DNA from: Ascaphus truei
Lineage: Eukaryota > Chordata > Amphibia > Anura > Ascaphidae
DNA: 64,000 nt
Direction: 5' to 3'
NCBI GenBank assembly: GCA_036426205.1
Contig: WSYH01001916.1
Coordinates: 37,970 to 101,969, forward strand
Positions 56,608 to 64,000 of the stretch are shown piece after piece. Below the pieces are notes generated by a model. The model was not told where the DNA came from, ran no database searches, and worked only from the letters and a program-made list of their open reading frames with translations. A program made the translations under genes and the position numbers. Positions within the stretch are counted from its first letter, which is position 1; each line of letters begins with the position of its first letter.

Positions 56608-57128
56608 CCCAGAAGCAAGGAGGAGAATCATGAACAGAAAGAGAATGTGTGAGGATGATTTGTAGAGGTATGATTTAGTGCAGGGGATATAGCTGTGTAG
56701 TGACAGAGGGCACAGGTAAGAAAGGAGTTCATGTGAACTGAGAAGTGGTGAAGGAAGGAGATAAGGAGATATATGAATAAAGTTAGAGACATACTGAGGC
56801 TGGTAGAAAGAAGTGCATACAGTAATTTGAGAAGTGAGGCCACAGCAAATATAAATAATAAATGCGGCATCACAGCAATAGTAAAGTGCTGAGATGTACA
56901 GTCTGGGAAAGATAATATCCTCCTTTCCAGTGTAGTTCAAATGCAGAAATCAGAGACAGTAGGTGTTGTCCACTTCTTTTGAACTTACTTTTAAACTTCT
57001 GTTTTCCTGCTACTTACTGTACAATGTGCTACTTGGAGATGTGCTGCAGGCATCTTAAGGCAGGGCTTAACCTTTAGTATGTAAGCCATTTTGCCCATAC
57101 TGTCACAGTCATGATATACTGGGAAGTC

Positions 57129-57165
57129 CTGATGAAGGTTCAAATTGTGGAACAAAACATCAGTG
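57129..57165 (+). other. Degraded hammerhead-type motif
   Basis: An intact CTGATGA box (57129-57135) and a 4-bp stem II GTTC/GAAC (57138-57141, 57150-57153) are followed by AAAA where GAAA is expected, then C-A-T-C. A purine of the GAAA box is changed and stem I is not evident. Probably a PLE-terminus fossil. Confidence 0.5.
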
Positions 57166-58052
57166 TTATGGCTTTTTTCTATTGCTATTATTAAAATCAT
57201 TTTCTAGAGCACCAAGCTTACTTGCAGTTTCTACTTTCTATGACTTTTGTCAAATACTGAGATGACTTTGTTTGTGCTGGACGCCCCTTCTTTTTTTCTT
57301 ATTTATTGCTTCTTTTTATGTATTCTTTTTTTATATTTAGGAGTGCCTTACTCTACTATGTCATAATATGCTGTGATACATACACAACAACACATATACT
57401 GTATCTTTACACCAAAGTGAATAAATTGTACTAGGCAGAAAAGACGGCACTGGTTGTATTTACAAGTGACACATAAAGTTAATTGTAAAGCAGCTGTTGA
57501 CCGCACAGCACTCCAAAGCCATCATTCCTACTTCTTTGGAAGTTCTTGGCAGAACAAGCCACATTCTTATTTTTTTTTTTTTTTACAAACCAATGCACTC
57601 TTAAAAGAAAAACTGAACCTTGAGTGTTTTTTATTTTCAATATTCCAAATAAAATAAGGGTTAAAACTCATTAGTCTTATAGCTATTATTTATAAAACTA
57701 AAAAAAGTCAATATTACTCATGCAAGAGAAAAGGACCCTTAAAGGCAAACGCCTTTAATATATTTTGTTTATGTAGGTTTATACAATAACTAGCGCTTGG
57801 TACTGTAATAAAATCTAGAAATACATAACACAAGTAAGAAATGAAAAGAACAAGATTCAGCTCCTTGCCAGCTGCAGAAAGCTTCAAAATTAATTGCAGA
57901 TTGGCATGTCTGGTATCAAAAGAAAAAGACAAGTTGACCTGGTTTAGGTTACAGAAATAATTATGACTGGCTGCTGACAGTACATAGCTGTAAAATAGGC
58001 ATCAACAGTGAAGCAATGAGGATTAACTGGCACAGAAAGAAAACATCTGGAG
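57166..58052. other. Unassigned AT-rich DNA
   Basis: Contains T-rich tracts (57290-57335, 57568-57584) and no recognised gene or element. Confidence 0.5.
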
Positions 58053-58055
58053 TAA

Positions 58056-58416
58056 GGCCTTGGCCATGTTTGCTGCTTGCTGGCTAAAGCGTGCTGACGT
58101 GCGCTCCCGCTCAGCAATGAGTCCCTACAGCCGCAATTAGAGCGGCTTTAGTAGGGGCTCACCTGCGCTTCCGCGCGCTTGCAGAAGCGCAGGTCTTAGG
58201 GGAATTTAAAATTCCCCCACTTGCCGGCGAGACAGGCCGATCTCCGTGACGTCACTGGCCCGCCCCCAACCAGTGACGCGCCCACCCCCGGACCGCCCCC
58301 GGACCGACCCTGACGGCCTGCTGAGAGCGCTTGCGGTAAGCAACCGCAAGGCCAGGGAAAGCACCCGCTTTCCCTGAGCCTCAGCGCGCCTCAGCACGCC
58401 ATCGGTGCCCGAGGCC
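58056..58416. mobile_element. Harbinger-like miniature element, TSD TAA
   Basis: Ends GGCCTTGGCCA and (reverse-complemented) GGCCTCGGGCA are inverted repeats, with TAA on both sides (58053-58055, 58417-58419); TWA duplication is typical of PIF/Harbinger. The 361-bp interior is CpG-rich with several short palindromes. No coding sequence. Confidence 0.7.
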
Positions 58417-58630
58417 TAAGTCAAGACAAACTGGAGATAAAGAACAATAGAAAACTAGTGTCAAAGTACAAAAGACGCAAAGAACAAAGACCAAACTGTA
58501 AAGCAGGGGAAAGAGCCCCCCAAAGCCACCGCTTGTTTGTGTGCACACTGAAATTATTGGATGAATTAGGACAGTCTTAAGCGTATAACCTACTTATTAT
58601 GGTGTGAGAATACGAATATGTATTCAAACA

Positions 58631-58879
58631 TAGCAGAGAAGTAGCGGCTCAGTGAGTAAAGACACTACTGGCACTGAGCTTGAAGCAGGGGAACTTGGTT
58701 CAATTCCCAGTGTCAGCTCCTTGTAACCTTGGGCAAGTCACTTTATCTCCCTGTGCCTCAGGCACCAAAATATAGATTGTTAGCTCTACAGGGCAGAGCC
58801 TGTGTCTGCAAAATGTCTCTGTAAAGCACTACAGTATGTAACTAGCAGCGCTATACAAGAACAAACTATTATTTATTAT
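58631..58879 (+). mobile_element. CORE-SINE (MIR-like), tRNA-derived head, 10-bp TSD
   Basis: A tRNA-like head has an A box (about 58642-58653, TAGCGGCTCAG) and a B box (58697-58707, GGTTCAATTCC). The conserved CORE follows (CTTGGGCAAGTCACTTTATC and CTGTGCCTCAGG), and then a tail with AGCGCTATACAAGAAC and TTATTATT repeats shared with L2-type LINEs. TATTCAAACA flanks both ends (58621-58630, 58880-58889). It would be transcribed by RNA polymerase III and mobilised by an L2-class LINE. Confidence 0.88.
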
Positions 58880-58889
58880 TATTCAAACA

Positions 58890-59262
58890 CCATTCTTGTT
58901 CAGTCTTTTTCTGATACTGTAGTTGAGTTATGCACATTCACATTAGCCAAGATGAGAGTGGCCTGCAGATCCATGGATGTTACTCTGGGGTTCTTTGTGA
59001 CTTCTTAGATGTTTTGCCGGTTTGTTCTTGGAGAGATTTTGGTTCAGTAGGACGACTGCTCCTGGGTAGAGGGACTGTGGTCTTTAACTTTCTCCATTTG
59101 TAGACTATTTGTCTGACAGTGGATTGGTGGAGCCCCAATTCTTATAAATGGTTTTGTAACCCTTTCCAGACTGAGGAGCATCAATAACTAATTTTGTGAA
59201 GTCCTCAGAGATTTATTTGATTGTGGCATGACGTGTTTCCACACACCTATAAGGTGAAGATC
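58890..59262 (-). pseudogene. Tc1/mariner transposase, N-terminal fragment
   Basis: On the minus strand, an ATG at 59228 begins a decayed frame. It shows SGKGYKTI-like sequence (here LERVTKPF in another frame) and a later segment reading SPRTNRQNI, EVTKNPRVTSMDLQATL and ANVNVHNSTT (about 58905-59010). These match the bipartite DNA-binding domain of Tc1-type transposases (helix-turn-helix pair before the catalytic domain). The DDE domain is missing. Frameshifts and stops occur, and the fragment ends at the SINE duplication. Confidence 0.78.
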
Positions 59263-60249
59263 AAACACAAAGTTTCTGATCTTTATGTATCATTGTTTCC
59301 CCCACTCTCTGGGAGATCTACTCTGTTGCTACTTTGTGGAGCTGAGGAATACCTGTTAGGTTCAGGAGATCTGAGCTGTCTGCGGTAATATGGAGACTAG
59401 GACAGGCTTTTGAATATCATCTGTAGTTCTTTCCATTTGGTGTTCAGTGCCTCCAGCTTCAGGGGGCTCTGGTAGTACCAGAGACAGTCTTCTCTGAAGC
59501 ACATCAATCATACACACCATGCACTGTCTCAATCCAGGCTGGTGTATGATTAACAAAGGGGCTTTATTTAGCAGTCACTGCATTAGATCTTTACACAGAG
59601 ATGCAAGGGTTCAGAGGGTTCCAATCCTCTGGAAAGTGCTTGACCCTGATAGTATAGGGTCATCTTCCTGGGTCAGATGTTCCCTCAGTCCCAGAGACCA
59701 AGAGTGGGCCCGCTCATCCCGCCATGGGAGAGACTCACAGCCCAACTGCTCTCTTTCTCTTCCAGAGCAGGACAACCCAATTTACCACTTCCTCCTAGAA
59801 GGAACCAGAAGGGCAGGCTCATGGTCTATACCTATACCATATAGGCTTACACAGGTCATGAGTCACAGCCACACTCCTGTCACTCATAAGAGGGGCATGT
59901 GTGAGGTTAAAAAGACCATAGATTAACCTATCATAGTCTAGACTGCTAGGAGTTACATGACAGGGAGGAGAGATATGCCATGAGATAGAGACCATGTTAC
60001 ATTTATATAGGGTGGGGTCTCCCAAACTTTCCCCTGAAGATCTACCTAATTATTAACACATCTGATTCTAAGTAACCCCTTTAATTTAGCTTATAAAACC
60101 AGGGTTTTGCTTACTTTTGCACATACCCTGACACTTAATCACTCATTCTTTGTCTAATTTATCCATCATTTGTTTCAAAAGACATGGAATTTGTTAATAC
60201 TTTACAAACCCTATTGGATATTTAAGAAAATACTGGTTTTGATTCAAGA
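59263..60249. other. Probable LTR-related fragment, otherwise unassigned
   Basis: A minus-strand AATAAAG (59566-59572) and moderately GC-rich sequence resemble an LTR U3-R-U5 in minus orientation, but neither end nor a duplication was found. Frames at 59362-59926 are not recognised. Confidence 0.35.
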
Positions 60250-60362
60250 ATGTTAATCAGTCTTCAGCTGTGCTTCTTTCTCTGAGGAGATTAACGCTCT
60301 GTGTACAGGCTGCAGCGTCTCTCCATTCACTATTCCAGCCTACTGATTCAGTGACTCTGTCA
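60250..60362 (-). mobile_element. Truncated 3' LTR
   Basis: TTAATCAGTCTTCAGCTGTG...CTCTGTCA is about 95% identical to 63874-63986. Only the U3 start (minus sense TGACAGAGTC) remains; sequence to the left of 60250 is unrelated to the intact LTR. Confidence 0.85.
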
Positions 60363-60385
60363 CATATCCCTCTCCCCAGCGAAAC
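60363..60385 (-). promoter_or_regulatory. Polypurine tract of the LTR element
   Basis: On the minus strand, GGGGAGAGGGATATG abuts the TGACAGAG start of the 3' LTR, as expected for the plus-strand primer site. Confidence 0.65.
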
Positions 60386-60491
60386 ATTGTCCTGTGGAGC
60401 GGCCCGTGCACCATTCCCGTGCGCCAGCATTTATGTCGAAAATGTCTGAGGTCGGCCTTTCCCTCCCCCCTTTTTTTTCTTGCCTTCCAAT

Positions 60492-61235
60492 TTAGGCATT
60501 TTCTTTTGGGGTAATTACCAGGCCATCTCGGCCTGAGGACTGGTACCTCACTATCTCCTTGTGTTCAGAGTCTCCTTCACCCTGTAGAAGAGCCTTGACC
60601 TCGGTCAGCTCATTGCATACACTCGCCAGTGACTGTTTGGCCTTCTCTTGTGATGACAGCAACTCTGTTTTAGTGGTGATGGCTGTTGAACCTTTCTCCC
60701 TCAGTGTACCTTCAGTGTTGGGTTCCACAATATTTATCCTTAGTACTTCAACTTGGTCGGGATTCCTATTAACCCGAAGTACACCCCATGGCACCTCTCT
60801 TTTATGGTCAGCAGACTCATAGGCTTGGGCCTTTCTGTCTTGACTCTTTAACTTACTCGGTTGAGAGAGTCGCTGGACAATCTGTGCGGTCTTTTGCCTC
60901 TTACGATCACGGCCACTGTAGTATGATTGGATTCTTACTGTGCTACTGCATCGCCACTTGGCCTTCGCCTTCCGTGCCTTGTGGAAAGTAGACTGTAGTA
61001 CTGCAACGGTATCACGGTCCTGCTTCCTGGTGAGTCTCCCTTGCTTTATCTCTATCGTCACCTTTTCCTTGGACTGCTTCAGTGACCCAAACGTCTGTCT
61101 TGGGGTTGTAAGCTTTTGCCCCAGTTTCATCTGAGAAACCTCCTGCTGGGCAGCAGTACAGTCCAACGTAGCGTCCCACTCAGTCTTCAGAGCCTCAAGC
61201 TTCTTGCCTAGGTCACACTTTTGTTTCTCCACCAT
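60492..61235 (-). pseudogene. Coiled-coil ORF, C-terminal segment
   Basis: A 247-residue open frame, Lys/Glu/Gln-rich. It begins VEKQKCDLGKKLEALKTEWD and has heptad-like charged spacing in its first 100 residues and again around LLSSQEKAKQSLASVCNELT before a short hydrophilic tail (PKENA). It follows the 61385-61909 frame after a frame change in the 61236-61384 gap, where the other frame still reads coiled-coil-like residues. So it was once continuous with the upstream segments. No enzyme motif is present. Confidence 0.65.
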
Positions 61236-61384
61236 CTTGCGGCTAGCACACTCAGACTCCAGGTCCTTCCTCAGGTCTTGAAGCAGTCCTTCTGCCTTTC
61301 TTCTTTCACTCAGTGCGGCTGCTAGTTCATCTTCGTTAGAATTGAGTCGCGATTCTACGTCTCCTAGCAGACTCAGAGCAAGGC

Positions 61385-61966
61385 TTAAATCTGTCTCTCT
61401 TTCTTTATTCTGGACCTGCAGCTGCTGGTGCTCCTCCGGACCTTGTCTAGCTCCAGCTGTAGCCAGGCCCCCTCATTGGTCATGTAGTCCAGCCGCTTGT
61501 GGATATCAGCCATCTCGGTTTCATGGTGCAACATCAGGCAGGCCACCTGACGGACGGACACCTCCTCCCTCTTGGCGCGCTGCATCTCGCGCTCAGCCAT
61601 CTGCATCTGCAACTCTTCGATCTGATGCTGCCAGTCCCCTCTCAGGGCCTTCACCTCTTCCCGGTGCTTACTCTGGGTTTGCATCAACGCCTCCTTCATC
61701 TTTTTGAGCTCTGCAGTTCTTGTTGCTAGGATCGCTGCTGCTTCTGTTTCCCAGGCCTCTTTCTCCTTGGTATACTGACTCATTGGGATGGCACTGCCTC
61801 TCTGCTTCTCCAGCTCTTGCTTCAGTCTTTGGACCTTCTCATGTTCCCTCTCACACAGAGTCACCTGGCTTCTAAGCTCCGCCTCCAGCGATGCTCTTGT
61901 GGCGCTCAACGTGATCTTCAGCTGCTAAAGGGCAAGGCATTCTTTTTCCAGCATTTTCTCTGCATT
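61385..61966 (-). pseudogene. Coiled-coil ORF, third segment
   Basis: The open part (61385-61909) reads ASLEAELRSQVTLCEREHEK, LKQELEKQRG, KEALMQTQSKHREEVKALRG and QIEELQMQMAEREMQRAKRE, a strong heptad pattern with few helix breakers. It lies in the same frame as 61967-62638, separated by a stop at 61967-61969 and another near 61926. The listed start is not a natural initiator. A parallel coiled coil mediating self-assembly is the likely fold; it resembles generic golgin- or myosin-tail-like coils, which is a low-information similarity. Confidence 0.7.
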
Positions 61967-62638
61967 CTACAGAGCAGCCTGTACTTCTAATTTTTCTTGC
62001 GCCAATTGCGTCTTCACTTTCTGCGCTTGGTGAAGCTTCTCAGTCCCATCACTGACATGACCAGTCAGGTTTAAAACCTCTTCTTTCAGGATTATTTTCT
62101 CCATTTTCACAGTTTCTATATTCCTTAGGACCGTCTCATTGGCTTTCTTCAAAGTACCCAGCTCTGTAGTTAGACAGTGGCCCTCCTGGCGTGAGAGCTC
62201 CAGCTCTGTTTTGAGCGCGCTAACTTCTTGGTGAGAAACTTCTAAGTCTTTGATGAAGTTTTGCACATCTCTCTGGGACATCTTATAGCACAGTCTCCAG
62301 TCAGGACTTGTTCTCTCTGATTCCATGTTAGCAATTGCGGTGTTGGCCTTATCCAAACTTGTCTTCAGTTCCTTCAACTCACTCCGTAAGAGACGCTCTG
62401 TTATCTTTAACGCCTCATACTCAAGTATAGCTGGGAGTATACACCTCTGTACCTCGGCGTTTGCTTCTCGTTCCCTATTCAATTGTTCCTGCAAGACATC
62501 ATAATCACGATGGGCAGTTTGGAGTGCAGAAATTAAGGCATCTTTTACCTGGATCAAGGATTCAGCTTCCCTTTGCTCCTCCTTTTCCTTTGCCACCGTT
62601 CCTGTGACAATTCTGCCCATCACTCCGGTCTGCAGCAC
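61967..62638 (-). pseudogene. Coiled-coil ORF, second segment
   Basis: A 223-residue open frame: KEKEEQREAESLIQVKDALI, AHRDYDVLQEQLNREREANA, LLRSELKELKTSLDKANTAI, then VSALKTELELSRQEGHCLTT and EKLHQAQKVKTQLAQEKLEV. Nearly all of it is heptad-compatible. It overlaps the preceding N-terminal frame at 62562-62638, so one frame change separates the two. Confidence 0.72.
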
Positions 62639-62930
62639 ATCTTGGTGGGCTTGCTGACGCCTGTTGTCCTGATACCGCAGGCTGAAGTGGTTCGGTCACT
62701 TCCTCGGTGACTTGAAAAATATTTTTCTTCTTTCTCTTTGTTTTATTAGTTCCAGAGACATCAGTGGTACTGGGCACACACACACTGGTCACTTTTGCAT
62801 CTTTCATCTGTGGGTATGTCTCTCTTCTCGGAGCCACATATGCCTCGTCATCATAATCATCATATGGCCTGAAGGGACACTGTTTTGTATGGTTATGTAC
62901 ATTGCAAAACTGACACATGATGGCAGCCAT
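62562..62930 (-). pseudogene. N-terminal Cys/His-cluster segment of the coiled-coil ORF
   Basis: Starting at the ATG 62930 (MAAIM), residues 6-18 read CQFCNVHNHTKQC. This is C-X2-C-X4-H-X3-C, one residue shorter than the retroviral zinc knuckle. Next are an acidic/Tyr patch (PYDDYDDEAYVAPRRE), a basic patch (KTKRKKKN) and a Ser/Gln/Gly-rich end. The frame is open for 33 codons' worth upstream, but 62930 is the first ATG in good context after the leader repeats. RNA binding is plausible for the cluster; this is inference. Confidence 0.65.
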
Positions 62931-62934
62931 TTTA

Positions 62935-63260
62935 AAACCCCGTTTTTTGTTTGTTTGTTTTTTCACACCCGACGAGGCAGACTTTGCACAACACACGTAA
63001 GTTGTACTTGCTTTACAATATTTGAACCTTCTGGGTTCTTCTTAGGGCAACTTCTTTGCAAAAATCCATTTTCACTTTCTTTCTTACCAGACAGGGCAAA
63101 CTTTACTCACAGCGCTTGCTAGCTGCAAATTCACTCGCTTCAGCAAAAGGCATTAGCTTTACACAGCAATCCTTTCATACCCGACGGGGCAAAATTTACA
63201 CTCAGCGCTTGCTAGCTGTAATTTCCATGCTTCAGCAAAAATCTTTTTTTTTTTGTTGCT
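62935..63260 (-). repeat. Leader tandem repeats of the LTR element
   Basis: Three related blocks on the plus strand start CCCGACGAGGCA (62969), CCAGACAGGGCAAAC (63087) and CCCGACGGGGCAAAA (63180). The last two share ACTCACAGCGCTTGCTAGCTG / ACTCAGCGCTTGCTAGCTG and CTTCAGCAAAA. They lie between PBS and ORF, where packaging or translation signals sit in LTR elements. Confidence 0.75.
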
Positions 63261-63311
63261 TGAGTTCAGTGTAACAACACATCTTCATCTACTGACCCCC
63301 AGAGGCATAGA

Positions 63312-63329
63312 ATCCCACTTCTGACACCA
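63312..63329 (-). promoter_or_regulatory. Primer-binding site, tRNA-Leu(CAA) type
   Basis: The plus strand reads ATCCCACTTCTGACACCA, the known 3' end of vertebrate tRNA-Leu(CAA) including CCA, so the minus strand offers an 18-nt complementary primer site. It lies 2 nt from the 5' LTR end. Identity of the tRNA rests on remembered tRNA sequence, not a search. Confidence 0.8.
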
Positions 63330-63331
63330 CC

Positions 63332-63986
63332 TGTTGCAGGATATCCTCGTGGCGGGGTCAGTAAGACGCTAGACATGATTGGAAACGTTCAACTATAGTG
63401 GTTTATTAGCCACAACCAAAATAAAATAAGGGTGCACTGTCCCTTTAAAAAACTACTTTCTAGAAAATAAAGCCTGTTCCCGTTAGGGAAACTAACTCAC
63501 TTCTTGAGCCCTTACTAACAGGACAGCCAGCTAATCTGGTTATGCCCAAAACATATGCAACACAAAGTATAACCAATAAGTATCATAATAAAGTCTTATC
63601 TGTAATGCAGCTCCAACAGTAAACAGGAACACGGTTCTGGGGAGCAGGCTGTGTCCAGCTCTCAGCAATCTGTATCTTTATCTTTATCCTGGGTTGGGGT
63701 CCCAGCTGGTCCCAGCAGCAAAGCTCCTCACAGGACTGGGGGACCAGAGCAGCAGCAGCTACGGCTTCCTAGCCGGGAGATGTCTCTCTACCTTCCTATG
63801 GAAAAACAAGCTCACCTTCTGTGAGCAACTTCCTGCTTTTTAAAGCACTTGTTTCACTGATGAGTTCAGCCCCTGTTTAATCAGTCTTCAGCTGTACTTC
63901 TTTCTCTGAGGAGATTAACGCTCTGTATACTGGCTGCAGCATCTCTCCATTCACTATTCCAGCCTACTGATTCAGTGACTCTGTCA
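63332..63986 (-). mobile_element. 5' LTR, 655 bp
   Basis: On the minus strand it runs from TGACAGAGTC to CCTGCAACA (TG...CA). A TATA-like TTTAAAAAGC lies on the minus strand at about 63835-63844, and AATAAA at 63402-63407, about 70 nt before the 3' end: a sensible U3-R-U5 layout. It shares CACTGTCCCTTTAA with the solo LTR at 8511. Confidence 0.82.
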
Positions 63987-64000
63987 AAATATCATATTAT

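Larger units (their letters stand above)
50909..56945 (-). mobile_element. L2/CR1-type LINE, minus strand, split by two insertions
   Basis: The 3' end at 50909-51080 shows the L2 signature (ATGTATGTATGT short repeats, TTATATAGCGCC, GAGCTTACAATC). Moving right on the minus strand come the ORF2 C-terminus (51201-51389), RT (51821-52757), a gap filled by a fold-back element (52768-55054), ORF2 linker (55065-55528), a miniature element (55534-55752), endonuclease (55760-56560) and an upstream segment with a 2A-like peptide (56584-56607). Total LINE sequence is about 3.5 kb. Long open stretches remain, but stops and frameshifts are present. Confidence 0.88.
60250..63986 (-). mobile_element. Non-autonomous LTR retroelement encoding a coiled-coil protein
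   Basis: Reading on the minus strand the order is 5' LTR (63986-63332), a 2-nt gap, PBS (63329-63312), a leader with tandem repeats (63260-62935), one long decayed reading frame (62930-60492), a polypurine tract (60385-60363) and the first 113 bp of a 3' LTR (60362-60250). The two LTR copies share the direct repeat ending CTCTGTCA on the plus strand. No protease, RT, RNase H or integrase motif is present, and the internal space (about 2.9 kb) is used up by the coiled-coil frame. Such an element would need enzymes from a relative. The 3' LTR truncation may reflect a later rearrangement. Confidence 0.82.

Noticed and set aside
58642..58710. A free-standing tRNA gene
   Set aside because: A and B boxes are present, but the cloverleaf is not completed and the sequence continues into a CORE-SINE body and LINE-like tail.
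60559..61134. Plus-strand frames over the coiled-coil region
   Set aside because: Antisense shadows of the minus-strand coiled-coil frame; Ser/Leu/Cys bias mirrors Lys/Glu/Gln codons.

Overview
This is a repeat-dense vertebrate intergenic window with no convincing host exon. The repeat content points to an amphibian, most likely a frog: L1/Tx1-like and L2/CR1 LINEs, a Penelope-like element (PLE) with a GIY-YIG endonuclease and a hammerhead ribozyme, Ty3-type LTR elements with solo LTRs, a Tc1 transposase fossil, a CORE-SINE, TIR miniature elements and long GC-rich minisatellites. The species assignment is inference from this mix. All coding regions are transposon-derived and nearly all are broken by stops and frameshifts.

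Layout. 1-5,280: unrecognised DNA, a solo LTR (1397-2147), a GC-rich minisatellite-bearing element (2268-about 4085) and a TA-flanked miniature element (4944-5274). 5,290-19,715: one minus-strand L1 split by nested insertions, namely a CR1/Rex1-type 3' end, a solo LTR with TTGCC target duplications that is itself split by a 5.2-kb PLE with a 13-bp duplication, a CpG-rich miniature element, and a further LTR-like block. 22,219-28,430: a 5'-truncated Ty3-type retrotransposon (gag-protease, RT-RNase H, integrase, PPT, 3' LTR). 29,760-38,891: a large GC-rich, minisatellite-rich composite hit by a solo LTR (30162-31551) and containing a noisy stretch that may be poorly assembled. 39,410-46,200: a plus-strand L1 split by a fold-back element, a hAT-like element and an unassigned kilobase. 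46,891-47,510: a fold-back element with a broken hammerhead. 50,909-56,945: a minus-strand L2 with a 2A-like peptide, split by a 2.3-kb fold-back element and a 219-bp miniature element. 57,129-59,262: a hammerhead remnant, a Harbinger-like miniature element, a CORE-SINE and a Tc1 fossil.

Most distinctive is 60,250-63,986, a minus-strand LTR element with a complete 5' LTR, a primer-binding site matching the 3' end of tRNA-Leu(CAA), a tandemly repeated leader, a PPT and a truncated 3' LTR. It carries no recognisable protease, RT or integrase. Its only coding content is one long decayed reading frame that starts with a Cys/His cluster and continues as hundreds of residues of coiled coil. It looks like a non-autonomous LTR retroelement with its own structural protein.

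Target-site duplications let the insertion order be read directly: the 5-20 kb L1 came first, then the LTR at 8511, then the PLE inside that LTR. Hammerhead-type motifs occur at five places (one intact, four degraded), and three long-armed inverted-repeat insertions have 10-15 bp flanking duplications. Together these suggest a shared history of PLE-like, ribozyme-processed retrotransposition.
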